From NCBI GenBank assembly GCA_020796225.1, contig CM036768.1:43174575-43238574 (forward strand): 64,000 nt of DNA, given 5' to 3'. Origin of the DNA: Arion vulgaris (Eukaryota; Mollusca; Gastropoda; Stylommatophora; Arionidae). The position numbers were made by a program, and so were the translations under genes. This document shows, piece by piece, positions 1 to 10,589 of this stretch (the first letter of the stretch is position 1; every line of letters starts with the position of its first letter). The notes under the pieces are model-generated. The model saw nothing but the letters and a program-made list of their open reading frames with translations. It searched no databases and had not been told where the DNA came from.

Positions 1-1110
1 ATCTTTGTATTCGGTGACAACCTACTAGTACTAACTAGCCACATGACTGAGGCGACTGTTGGTTATATCTTGTATTCGTGACGACCTACTAGAACTAACT
101 AGCCACATGACTTGAGGCGACTGTTGGGTTATTATCTTTGTATTCGGTGACGACCTACTAGTACTAACTAGCCACATGACTTGAGGCGACTGTTGGGTTA
201 TTATCTTTGTATTCGGTGACGACCTACTAGTACTAACTAGCCACATGACTTGAGGCGACTGTTGGGTTATTGTCTTTGTATTCGTGACGACCACAGTACT
301 AACTAGCCACATGACTTGAGGCGACTGTTGGGTTATTGTCTTTGTTTCGTGACGACCTACTAGACTAACAGCACATGACTTGAGGCGACATTGGTTTGTC
401 TTTGTATTGGTGAGCCTACTAGTACTAACTAGCCACATGACTTGAGGACTATTGGTTATGTCTTGTATTCGGTGATGACTACTAGAACAACTAGCCACAT
501 GACTGGGCGACTGTTGGGTTATTATCTTTGTATTCGGTGACGACCTACTAGTACTAACTAGCCACATGACTGAGTGACTATTGGGTTATTGTCTTTGTAT
601 TCGGTGACGACCTACAGTACTAACTAGCCACGCTGAGGCGACTATTGTTTGTCTTTGTATTCGGTGACGACCTACTAGTACTAACTAGCCACATGACTTG
701 AGGCGACTGTTGGGTTATTATCTTTGTATTCGGTGACGACCTACGAGTACTAACTAGCCACATGACTTGAGGCGACTATTGGGTTATTATCTTTGTATTC
801 GGTGACGACCTACGAGTACTAACTTAGCCACATGACTTGAGGCGACTATTGGTTGTCTTTGATTGTGACGACCTACTAGTACTAACTAGCCACATGACTT
901 GAGGCGACTGTTGGGTTATGTCTTTGTATGGTGACGACTACTAGTACTAACTAGCCACATGACTTGAGGCGACTGTTGGGTTATTGTCTTTGTATTCGGT
1001 GACGACCTACTAGTACTAACTAGCCACATGACTTGAGGTGACTGTTGGGTTATTGTCTTTGTATTCGGTGATGACCTACTAGTACTAACTGGTCAAATGA
1101 CTTGGGCGAC
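1..1110. repeat. 69-bp minisatellite, about 16 copies
   Basis: A tandem array with a 69-bp unit. The core CCACATGACTTGAGGCGACT recurs, for example at 956 and 1,025. Copies vary by small indels and some are several bases short. The array begins before the window edge and decays near 1,110. Apparent open frames through it are by-products of the repeat and do not look like a protein. Confidence 0.93.
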
Positions 1111-1216
1111 TATTGATTTGAATAAAATTGTTATATACTGGTGTCTGAACAGATAGTTAGCCTCCTGACTTCTTCCTTTCGTTGCATGAAATTCTTCCTC
1201 TTCTTTGCTTCCACCA

Positions 1217-1420
1217 TTACTTCTTATAGAAGTGGGGAGAGGGCAGGGGACGTAGTGATCTTGTGTGTGTTTGTCTTAAGACACGTTTAATATTCATTTT
1301 CGTAAGGCTGTTTTTGATGCCGTCGCCCCATCTTTTGCGTAGTCTTCCTCTTGCTTTGTACTCATTATACTTTTTGCTAAGACAAATGCAGCAATTTAAA
1401 TATCTCGAGTCCTGAAACAT
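1217..1420 (-). pseudogene. LINE reverse transcriptase C-terminal tail, fragment
   Basis: The minus-strand translation contains a basic stretch, ARGRLRKRWGDGIKNSL. It resembles the GRPRKRW-x-D-x-I-K motif near the C-terminus of many animal non-LTR retrotransposon polyproteins. Only about 60 codons remain, with no catalytic domain. It lies head to head with the plus-strand relic that starts at 1,424, so two LINE 3' ends face away from this point. Confidence 0.5.
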
Positions 1421-1423
1421 CAG

Positions 1424-1960
1424 ATGGCAGATCGATCAGAAATAAAGAGCAGAATAGGACAAGCGAAAACATCGTTCCTGAAAATGAAAAACATTATCTG
1501 CAACAAGTCCTTGTCAATCCCGATCAGAATGCAAGTTATTCAGTGCTACATAGAACCAATACTGACATACGGATGCGAGTCATGGACAATGAACACACAG
1601 ATCGAAAAATCTCTGAGGGCCACAGAAATGTGGTTTTACAGAACAATGATGAGAATTCCACGGACTGCTAAAATGACTAATGTTGAGTGCTGAATGAATC
1701 AAGACACAGAAAAGCTTATCATCAATATAAGAAAAGAGAGCAGTCATCATTTTCGGGCATGTGATGAGGATGGAAGGTTTAGAATACATTGTGACAACAT
1801 TCGATTACCAATCGAAGTAGACGAGACATAGAAAGACAGAGAGAAAATGTGGATAGCCTGACTTCATGGCGGGAAGAGCTTATTGGTGTTTATCTTGTGA
1901 TAACACCAACGACGAAGTTGTGGAGATCCATCATCGCCTACGCCAGCCGACAGGCACCTG
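1424..1960 (+). pseudogene. Non-LTR reverse transcriptase, C-terminal part
   Basis: The plus strand encodes the post-thumb region of a LINE polyprotein. An ILTYGCESWTMN motif (the YG-x-E-x-W signature of endonuclease/reverse transcriptases) lies near 1,560, followed by FYRTMMRIPRTAKMTNVE. After a stop at 1,691 the homology continues in other frames: GHVMRMEGLEYIV near 1,755-1,790 and DSLTSW near 1,852. There are several frameshifts and no catalytic palm, so this is a dead 5'-truncated copy. The family (CR1, jockey or RTE type) is not settled. Confidence 0.8.
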
Positions 1961-2890
1961 TGATGATGAACGATCACACAAGCACAACTGGCGAACTGTT
2001 ACCACGCACCGGACAAAACAACAACTATACACACCGGCCTAACCATCACCCAACATCTGCTTCTGCCCATCCCGCAAATTCCCTAACCACCGTCCGGCTC
2101 AGCAGAGCTGTGCCTAGCCAACATTAACTGCAATCACCTCAACCACCCTTTCCTAGAATGCTTACCTGCAGGAATTGTTTGCGCGAGGCACAGACCACCC
2201 TTTCCTAGAATGAGCAAGTCCGCGACATTTGCTGCGAGGAGAAGGAATTGATGTACCACATTGAGTGCAGTTTTAAAAAACACAATCGAAGGTTTTAAAA
2301 AACATTCCTTTTTCGCCATTTCGAAGAAACATCATACTGAGAAAATATACCGGACGGCCATGTCTGTAAGTTACTCGTCTGTAAGTGTATCTGCATACTA
2401 CTTTATATATTCGTTATGTCGTCTATTACTTTATGCCGTCTGTAAGTCTGTTGTCGTGTCTACTATACTGCATATTGCCCGATTTGTCAACCAGTGACGG
2501 CTCTTGTAATTTTTCTTGTTGGGCCAGACTACAATTTCGAAAAATTATGATTTTTGGAGTATTTACTTTTATTTGTCTATTCTGGGAAGTTATTTCCCTT
2601 TTCGAGAAAAGAACAAATGATTCTGTTCTGCAACAGCTTGATACTAAAGAGAGTTAGCTATTAAAGAACATCAAATCAAGAACAATTAAATATTTCGGAC
2701 ATCAAACGACATGAGTCCTAGAAGATTTAACTAAAACACTCTTGGCTCTAACGATTGAACACGAGTTATGGCATAACAAACCACGTTCTTATCAATTAGG
2801 TCAGCGCGACTATATATATTATGTGATTTTGTAATATATAATCCTCTTGGTATTTACGAAAGTAAATTTCTGTAGACAAGATGTATTCTT
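1960..2890. other. Unannotated spacer
   Basis: No gene is recognised. The 19-bp string ACCACCCTTTCCTAGAATG occurs twice, at about 2,142 and 2,197, showing a small local duplication. Short open frames at 2,261-2,657 have no recognisable domain and look like chance. Confidence 0.4.
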
Positions 2891-3140
2891 CTTCTCCTTT
2901 GCGTTCATTCTTTACAACCAATTTTAATCACTCTTTGTGATATGTTTGATCTTTGCCAAGAACGTGTATACGTTGACGTTGGTTTGTAGGCCACTAAACG
3001 CATGGACTTCTACACGTTTAGGACACGTGCATCCGATTTCAGCAAAACCTCCTTAGTCGCCTCTTACGACATGCGTGGCAGGTAACAGTGGTTCTATTCT
3101 TTACACCCCAAATTTGGCCCCGGTAACAACTCGGGTGACA
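2890..3140. repeat. Dispersed SINE-like repeat, copy 1
   Basis: This roughly 250-bp segment shares blocks in the same order with 47,650-47,935 and 52,540-52,815. The blocks are a TTC/CTT-rich start, CACTCTTTGTGAT, TTACGACATGC and TACTATTCTTT-like strings, and a terminal GGCCC-x-GG(C/T)AACA block. This copy is the most diverged. Read on the minus strand the element would end in a (GAA)n-like tail, so its sense strand is probably minus. It could also be a non-autonomous DNA element; no terminal inverted repeats are seen. Confidence 0.6.
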
Positions 3141-3416
3141 AGATGTATTGATGTTAAAGGGCGATTACCGTAAACTAATCTTATTCTATGATGGTGATTA
3201 CTTATTTCTATTATTTTCTATAATTTTATACTATTTTTATACATAAATCAGGATTTAGTCGATAATTAAACAGACTATTCAATCAAGAGCCCTCGTTTAT
3301 CTGTGAAATGGGTTGACCGCGTAAGTATGAATTTAACTACCAGTTGACTGAAAATGACGTAATTGTTTTGACAATTATCATTGCAGAGTAGAGGTCAAGT
3401 CAGATGTCGCAATGTT
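3140..3416. other. AT-rich spacer
   Basis: No open frame or recognisable motif was seen in this stretch between a SINE-like repeat and an AT-rich tandem repeat. Confidence 0.4.
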
Positions 3417-3575
3417 TATGAAGACTGTATATAATATTTGTTATAATGATATGTTATAAATTATTATGATTGTTATATTCTTATGAAGACTATATATAAT
3501 ATTTATTATAATGATATTTATATATATTATGATTATTATATTCTATGAAGACTTATATAAAATAGATGTTAGAAT
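3417..3575. repeat. AT-rich tandem repeat, period about 63 bp
   Basis: The string ATGAAGACT followed by an ATATAATATTT-like tract appears at about 3,419, 3,483 and 3,545, giving two and a half copies of a 62-64 bp unit. Its right edge runs into the minus-strand LINE relic. Confidence 0.7.
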
Positions 3576-5270
3576 AGCTGAGTATCGACGAGAGAAGACG
3601 AGGCACCAGATCGTATGCAAGCAAGCAACATACCTGTGGGGGTGGAAACTCAACAAATGTACAGCCGAAGAGACACGGGCCCTATTTGGCCGATATACAT
3701 AATGGATGGCCCAAGAACGGAAAAATCCAGAATCCAATTTCAGATGGCTAGAGCTATTCCTACGAGTGACCCTGATAAGGTGGCATAGCCAGCCAGTCTG
3801 TCTGCTATCTCATTGCCAACGACACCCATGTGCCCTAAAACCAAGATGAGTTTAATTCTGCAAACTTGTTGAAGCCTGTAGTGATTTAGTCTATTGCCTG
3901 CGCACTGAACTGGCCTCCACCTTATGGATTATCATTCTCAATGAATAGCCAAATTAGTATCTTAGTCACGGCCTGTAATTCCATTGTCATGCTATTTGTT
4001 GTCATACTAAATGCACTGTCTTCCTTAATAATTCTGCCGCACGAGCATGCATAGAAGGCCATGCGGACTTTTCGTGAAGAATTACTGATCCATCCGTGTA
4101 AATCGTAAAGTAACCTTCATTGCCAGTTTAATTAATCATGCCGTCTGCATCCAACGCCACGGATTCTTCTCTTGCAACCTTTGTAGAATTTAATAATTAT
4201 ATGAAATGTGTTCCTGTGTAATAAAGTTATAGAGTGAAGTCACATGTATCATTCTTCCTTATGACCGAAATTTATGATCCCGCATACCAGCTGAACAGTG
4301 TCTGCAGCACGGCCATACCTACGACATGCATTTCTTTTATTGATTTCTACTACTGCTGCCGAGCAGCCCTTGCAATGATGATCCTCTTCTTGACTTATGC
4401 TTATTTGATATACACATGTGCTCTAACTATCTTGAGTTTATACTCCATGCTCGGTCAATCCATGAAAAACCTCATTGTAACGCAGTATGTATTTCTTGTG
4501 CAGCCGAGAAGGATACGCATATCTTCATTCTGTATTCTCTCCAGTCTTTGAAACTGCGTCTTACTAACAGTGAGGACGAATACCACATATTCGATGGTTC
4601 AAAGAACCAGCGTCTGATACAGGTTGACAAGCAGCCGTTGCTCGATATTAGCAGCCGCCATGACTGTCACTGCTGTCAGATCTTTACGTGCCTTGACAAT
4701 GACATACTCAACATGTTCCCTGAAGCACAGACTGTGGTCAAATTTCCCATCCAAATGTTGCATCGATTTATATCTGGATAAATCAAAGCCGAACAGTTTC
4801 GCAAAAGGTGCACATGTGTTAACAGTGATATTATTAAGAGACCACCATGTTACTGCTGCTTTGTAGCGTTAACTAGTGCACCAGAGACATCTCACCAGTC
4901 TGTGATGCGGTCAAGTTTGCTCTGTATCTCACCATAAATCTCATTCATGTATTTCCCATATATATAGTCCAGGCATTCTGAGACATCCGGAATGTCATCA
5001 GCAAATAACAATGTTCTACCTCTTTCATCGATTTTCTGTTCTCTGATTGTCGCCTTGTATATGTTGAATCAAACTGGTGAAAGATGAGAGCCTTGTTGCC
5101 AGCCCGAATATACAGTCACCAGCTCAGACAACCAACCACCACATCGCAGTACAACCTTTCTTTTGAACAGCGAAGCAGCTGTCCCTTTCATGGAGAGTGC
5201 ACGTCGAGTTTGATAAGCTGGTGCATGCGATAATGATAAGACACTCTCTTCATTATATCCATGCAACGCT
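3540..5270 (-). pseudogene. Non-LTR retrotransposon relic with RT and RNase H
   Basis: Read 5' to 3' on the minus strand it shows, in order: a reverse transcriptase finger/palm with SGWQQGSHLSPV (5,069-5,110); the catalytic FADD box (4,994-5,005); a thumb region with RRLERIQNEDMRILLGC-like sequence (about 4,510-4,560); then an RNase H with an IYTDGS start (about 4,095), MTMELQAV (about 3,985), and CPGHMGVVGNEIADRLAG-like sequence recoverable across frames (about 3,800). This RT plus RNase H order is that of I/jockey-group LINEs. Many stops and frameshifts are present and the endonuclease is missing. At its 5' side it abuts the LINE 5'-region repeat at 5,270-5,740. Confidence 0.8.
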
Positions 5271-5740
5271 CCCAAAGCTCCCACAAATCCATGAACAAAA
5301 TGCACGCATCTCCTGGCCGATGTCCGATGAAAATTTGTTCAAATAATAGCAGACGCGTAAAAAAAAACAGCAGTATACGAATCGTCAGGGAACGAATGTT
5401 AACTCCCCCGGAGTAAATGACAGCATACAAATTGAAGGGTTGAGAGGTGCATGCAGAGTAGATACGGGGACCCACATGTGGTGAAACTCGGAGCCCTGAG
5501 CCCGATCCGAGCTGACGGTCATGGCATTCTCGAGGCATGGTAAGTGTGATCACGGTCTAGAAACCAAAAAAACGTGGTGGAACAGGCACCACAGTGGAGC
5601 AAACATGGATACAGACGATGCACAGGTGAGCCCAAAGGCGAGGCAGATACGCAAGATGCTTGTGATGGAGCAAAGGGAAGGCGTGGCAAACGTTGGGGTG
5701 AATAGACCACCCAGATGAGCAGAGAAAACTTCAAAGCCCA
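5270..5740. repeat. LINE 5'-region repeat block, copy 1
   Basis: This block is collinear with parts of 10,740-11,235, 20,870-21,350 and (inverted) 21,960-22,260. Shared strings are GCACGCATCTCCTGGCC, CAGCAGTATACGA, GTGAAACTCGGAGCC and GGCATGGTAAGTGTGA. In the 10.6-13.4 kb locus the same block lies directly upstream of an I/Nimb-like endonuclease frame, so I read it as the 5' untranslated or promoter region of that family. Here it is not followed by the matching coding region. Confidence 0.65.
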
Positions 5741-5859
5741 GCAGAGGCTTGAATTCAATACAAATCAAAGGTCTCGACAAGTATCTCTGAAAACATTGTA
5801 ACGCATCGTGACGATAAATGATAAGATTGCGGTAAATCCTGTACAAGAGGCCAAGCGCC

Positions 5860-6260
5860 GATAAACCTATTGACTAAAGTTGGCTGAGCGCAAATCCTAA
5901 AGTTGCGTTTTAGTGCCTAACGAAACTGTCCTCCCAAGGACAACAGGTCAGGGTACTGTTGCATAAACAACTAACATCCCCGGAAGAACTGTGGTGGGTG
6001 ATACCTAACGGTCTCCTTCCTGGGACATCCGGGCAAGGTACTGTTGCATTTACAACTAACATTCCCGGAAGACATGAGGTGGGTGATGTTGACGAGCGCA
6101 GAATTTAAGTTGCGTTGCTATCGTCGATTGAAATTACTCTCTAAAATATCTGAGCACAGCCCCAGTCCAGTATTTTGCTGGACAGGAAAATGCAGAGTAA
6201 AACCTTGCAAAGTGCCAGTGCTGACATGCGCCCCGAAACGGCTGACAATACTCCTACCCA
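5860..6260. repeat. LINE 5'-region repeat block, second module, internally duplicated
   Basis: It contains AAAGTTGCGTTTTAGTGCC, GGGTACTGTTGCAT and GTGGGTGAT modules that recur at 14,925-15,070. Inside the block a roughly 95-bp segment with 'ACTGTTGCATAAACAACTAAC ... CCCGGAAGA' is present twice (about 5,955 and 6,035). The second copy continues into AAGTTGCGTTGCTATCG, matching the junction at 11,330 and 15,070. It is non-coding and related to the I/Nimb-like element upstream region. Confidence 0.6.
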
Positions 6261-6299
6261 GGAACAAACTCACCGTGTATAAAAAAGTAAGGCCGGTAA

Positions 6300-7250
6300 T
6301 GTAATGCTGGACTGGGACAAGCCCACATTGGCAAGCGCGATACTTTTCGGACGCCGATCATCCTACACAGAGTAAGATGACGTCCAAATACCATCGCTCA
6401 GATTATATAACGGCTACGGCAAAAAGATGATCGTAAAGTTGTAGATCCAAGCCAAAATATACAGCATAATAGATCGTTCCTAGGGCTAGCTCCCTAGTAA
6501 ATAAACAGTTGACTGAAATCGTGTGAGGGCCTAGTCACTATAGACGCATAATCGCACAACAGAAAATAAACGTTCTTGTCAGGGTTTAATTATATATCAC
6601 AAATATAATAATAAAATTGGCCGTGAAGAACGAACGAGAAAAAAGAAGAAAGAAAAAGACATCATGGGCGAAGACCGCAGCGTTACACCATGTTTCCTTA
6701 CCAGATCTGTAACCTCCGAGACTGGGTAGAGAGATATGATGACTTTCGAGGTCCACGATTTTTCCAGAAGCTTGCATGTTGTATTTTGCATTGCAATAAT
6801 TACTTGGTAAGTTTTCTGGAAGTTATCTTTTTTGTAGGTTTCGGCAATGGTAGTAGGTATCTGTGGAGCTACGCCTCCTTGATCTCACTGTCCTAGTTGT
6901 TGACATTGATTTCTTTGACCAGGTCCTCCATGTCATCATTCGATATTTCGTTAATATATTTATATCGATTGACATAATTACCTGCAGCAATGTTTCTGGA
7001 ATTTTCCAGTGTTTCCCCTGACAATCCAGCAGGCACACAATTCCTCATCTAAGACTGCAATTCTGCACAGCTCTGTAATGGCCCTCAATGTCATCAGTCT
7101 TTCGGTCTCATCATTTTCCTTTGTCTGCTGCATATAGGGTCTGAGAAAAACTTTACACTTATTCTCATTTGATTTATGCCAGGTTAAGTCTATGCTCTGG
7201 AAATCCCTGATACATCTACGTCGCGTAGTACCATTCATGCGATTGTGAAA
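6300..7250. other. Unrecognised sequence
   Basis: Short open frames occur on both strands, the longest being 86 codons on the minus strand at 6,978-7,238. None shows a domain I recognise. Given the surroundings, old LINE sequence is likely, but I cannot support a specific call. Confidence 0.35.
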
Positions 7251-7800
7251 TCTTCAGATAGGGATAGTTTTTCAGTCGACCTGCTGAGGAATTTGTCTCA
7301 TGTAGCGCTCTTAGCTAGATGCGCTGTCTTAAAGGACACAGTTTTCTCGTATATGTCCTTGTTTAGTTTCTTGTTATATTCAGGTTGTGTGCTAGTGACC
7401 CTTCTGGTCTTCTGTCACAATTTACTAGCTGCCTCTTGGTCAGTCAGTCATCAGTGTCGTTTTAATTCCACCATCAAGGCTGGTTGAGTTCTTCTGCTAT
7501 TGCAGGGAACTTTCCTTTGACTACACTTAATCTTGCTGATAGCGTCACACACTACTGTAGCATACTGCAAGCTGGACTTGCATTCTCTGTGTCCCCATGT
7601 TTTGCGTTTCTCGATCAGGATTATGCACGAACAAGGATCACTAATTGTAATACCCAGTATATTTCAGTTGCACAAAGCCACAAAGTGGGAGACACTAATG
7701 ACTTTATCAAATTGATTAGTGACCCCGCTTTTCTACATTCCCTACTTATGATGTCGAGTTCTGGCTGAAGTTCTCCAACATCCTGAACTCAATCCTTATC
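7250..7800 (-). pseudogene. Possible LINE endonuclease-RT linker relic
   Basis: The minus-strand translation is lysine/arginine-rich and broken, with segments such as STQPEYNKKLNKDIYEK near 7,360-7,400. These resemble the linker between endonuclease and RT in endonuclease/reverse-transcriptase LINEs. No catalytic motif is visible. The call rests on composition, a loose motif match and the neighbourhood, and may be wrong. Confidence 0.25.
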
Positions 7801-8690
7801 CTAATAATACACCAAAACATCATATTGACACTGTTGTCTTTTCATTTCCTAGGTCATGTTATTGTTTTACTTTTCCCATAGCTAATAAGAATGTCTTCTA
7901 TTCACAAAGATAACATCATCGTCTTACCTTCTCTTTAATTGATGCTTTTGTCTCGTTATCCAGCCAGTTCTGCTCATCAACCATTTTATCAAATTCTACA
8001 TGCAGGTTCTTCATAAACTCTTTTACCTAAAGATTAACAGAATCATACTCATCATTATAACTCTCTCCATTACTACAGATTCACCACGTCATCATCACGT
8101 CGTCATTACGTCATCTCTTGGTTTATCAAATATCTTATTGCATTTCTGTATTTATATTGTTCATGAAAAGTAAATGTCTCTTCTAGTATTCATTTTCTTA
8201 ATCACATTTATTAATATACATATTATTTTAATTGATAATGTTTCTGTTATTATCTTGTTTACAAGTTGAATGAATGTTGCCATGCTACACTTGCTCCCGT
8301 CACCGTTTTAGTTTATTTATTCACTATTGATTATTGAATCACAATTAAAGCACCAGAAATATGTTCCATTTGTGTTTACTCTCCTCCAGCTGTTGTCGAA
8401 TAGTATGGATGCTGATGTTTCCTGTAACTCATTGGTTAACACACACTTCTCATTTCTTCACCTCAGTCATTAAGTTCAAATATTAAATGATATCAAACTC
8501 ACTAAAACAATGTGAGATGTCCCATAGTGACTGTGTCTTCAACGAACAGGTCGTCGCTTATGAGCCGTAGGAAATATCCCATATCCATCTTTAACACTCC
8601 GACAATCTGTGCTTTTGTTTATCTTGCCAATTGAACAAAAAGCAATGCTATAAATGACATTCTTATTTCAGACAAGCCATCTTGTTTTCT
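7800..8690. other. AT-rich spacer
   Basis: I see no coding motif, tandem repeat or RNA gene here. There is a short CATCATCACGTCGTCATTACG-like run near 8,090-8,115. Confidence 0.4.
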
Positions 8691-9185
8691 ATTCCTTAAA
8701 TTATGTTTGCCTAGCAGCGTCAGGATAAGACGAAATTTCTAAAACAGTATTTTGTTGCGCTTAAAATAGTGGTATCAGTTATTTCTGTGTCCATCTTCTG
8801 TGTGGACGACCATTGCTTAGTATTCAGCTGTATCGAAGAAACATTGTAATTTAAGACACATTGTTGATAATCTGCTTATGTGTCCCGAAACATTTAATTT
8901 GTTATTTCTTGATTAAGTTCAGTATTGATGTTGTTTGTACCACTATTTTTCATAATGTCTTCATTTCTAAACCAGTCTCTTCTTTATACTCATAACATTC
9001 TGCGTAGACACTTCATATCTGTCGTGACTAGTTTTCTTCTGTTCTTTGATGTTAGCGTCAAGATTTGACATTGATAGAATAATCATCATCAAATAGCTTG
9101 TCCTGAGTAGAACTTTGTCACCCCAACAGTCCTCCAGAATTTCTTTCTCTCCATAGGTCCCTACAGCCGTCAAGTTCAAGTCATC
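8690..9185 (-). pseudogene. LINE RT C-terminal relic, paralogue of the 60.7-61.0 kb relic
   Basis: On the minus strand it carries a TEMKCL-like segment followed by RD-x-x-RNEDI (about 8,960-9,040), the helix between RT thumb and C-terminus in endonuclease/reverse transcriptases. The whole stretch is collinear with 60,660-61,008: GTAGACACTTCAT, CATTTAATTTGTT and AAGTTCAGTA are shared at matching spacing. Several frameshifts are present. Confidence 0.7.
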
Positions 9186-9189
9186 AGTT

Positions 9190-9530
9190 ACATCTTGATT
9201 CTAGCTTCTTCGTGGGTTTCTCTTCTTCTTGCCCGGGATGACTCCTTCCATGATGGTCTTCTCAGCCATTCGAGTCTTATTTGTTGTGTCCAAAATATCT
9301 CAATTTTCTCTTTCTTATTTGTAACATCAGCCAGTTTTTCTTGATTTTAAGTTATTTCTGGATAGATCTATTTGATCTCTTCTCTGCCCATGATATAGAA
9401 AATACTCCTCTGTAACACTTATATTCAAAAGCACATGTATATGTTTTTCCACGTCCTTATTAAATATCCATGCTTCACATCCATATGTTGCCACTGGGAA
9501 TATGCATGCTCTTACTATATTATCTTTGAT
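9190..9530 (-). pseudogene. LINE RT C-terminal relic with GCEAW motif
   Basis: The minus strand reads ARIFPVATYGCEAW then NKDVEKHI near 9,425-9,515. Further on, across frameshifts, it reads FGHNKRLEWL and KESSRARRRE at about 9,210-9,290. These match the YG-x-E-x-W box and the GH-x-x-R box of LINE C-termini. The order resembles the plus-strand relic at 58,330-58,680. It ends on its 5' side next to the (TAA)n run at 9,534. Confidence 0.65.
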
Positions 9531-9533
9531 GGA

Positions 9534-9555
9534 ATAATAATAATAATAATATAGC
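9534..9555. repeat. (TAA)n microsatellite, LINE 3' tail
   Basis: About seven TAA units. On the minus strand this is (TTA)n directly after the C-terminus of the zinc-finger LINE relic at 9,555-10,400. A simple-repeat 3' tail is typical for several non-LTR clades. Confidence 0.8.
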
Positions 9556-10400
9556 TGTACATCGAAGCGATGATGACAACAGTTTCAGACGTGTGCTGCT
9601 GCACCTCTCTGGGGTGCGAGATGACTGTAGAGCCCATTCATAGAACATAATTCCCTACCACAGGTGGAGCATACACGATCAAGGCAAGACATGTTCGTGT
9701 TGTGTCTTCTGTCTTTTTGCGCAGCTCGTTTTCTTTGTGCCTCAAAGACGCGATGATTCTCAGCTATGCGGGTTCATCTTGTGTTGTTACAGCGCCAAAT
9801 TTTGCGATCTTGAGCAATGGATTCCAAGCATGTGGTGTCTATATCGAAGCATTTCAGGGTACTTTAAGAGTGTCTATAAAGCGTTTTTTCTGTCCACCAT
9901 CTGAACGTCTGCCCCCATAAAGTTCGCCATACATTAACTGTTTGGGGATGCGATTATCAGGCATCCGAGCAACGTGACAGGTCCATCATTCTTGGGCCTT
10001 CTGCAACAGGGTGTTGTCGCTTGGGATCTTTGCTCTTGTGAGGACTTCGGTATCTGAATTTTGTCCCCCCAGCTTAGGTTTAGTATTCTTGTAGACAGCT
10101 TGTGTGGAAGTGGTTTAGTTTTTTTGCATGTCTGCTATACACTGTCCATGTTTCGCTTGCGTACAGCAGGATGGTTAACACTATGACCTAGTAAACTTTC
10201 AGCTTTGTGGCTACGCTTATTCCCTTCCGCTCAGACACAGTGACACGCAGCCTTCCGAACGCAGTACTGACTTTGGATATCATATTGTTGACATCAGTCT
10301 ATGTTTGCTGATCTGGATAGGAGGCTGCCAAGATATGCAAATTTGTCGCTGACAGGAGACGCTGGTGTTTAATGTTGATGACTGGATCGTAGTACTGCTT
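9555..10400 (-). pseudogene. LINE RT C-terminal half with terminal zinc-finger motif
   Basis: Minus-strand reading, with frameshifts: an FAYLGS box (about 10,340), a SETWTVY-like box and YSRHAKK-x-x-x-H segment (about 10,110-10,170), L-x-WGDKI (about 10,060), MPDNRIPKQL (about 9,935-9,965) and GGRRSDGGQKKRF (about 9,880-9,910). It ends in a compact C-x2-C ... H-x3-H-like motif, CSTCGRELCSMNGLYSHL, at about 9,610-9,670. This is the zinc-finger tail found at the end of some animal endonuclease/RT LINEs. The (TTA)n tail follows. The 5' half with the catalytic palm is missing. The same protein family, without the finger, is at 31,164-32,897. Confidence 0.8.
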
Positions 10401-10589
10401 TGATAGAATAAAGTCCGACGAAATTATGTCTTGTACAATTTTTATTTTGTATTTGTTTTTTTTTGTTTAGTGTTCATGGTGACATATTTGCATTTTAAAA
10501 TTGCTGCCATTTGTAATATGATATGATTTGCTTTATTGGGTCATGTTGGAGTGCATTAGTTATTCTTAGAGGTCAAAGGCTCATGGCGG

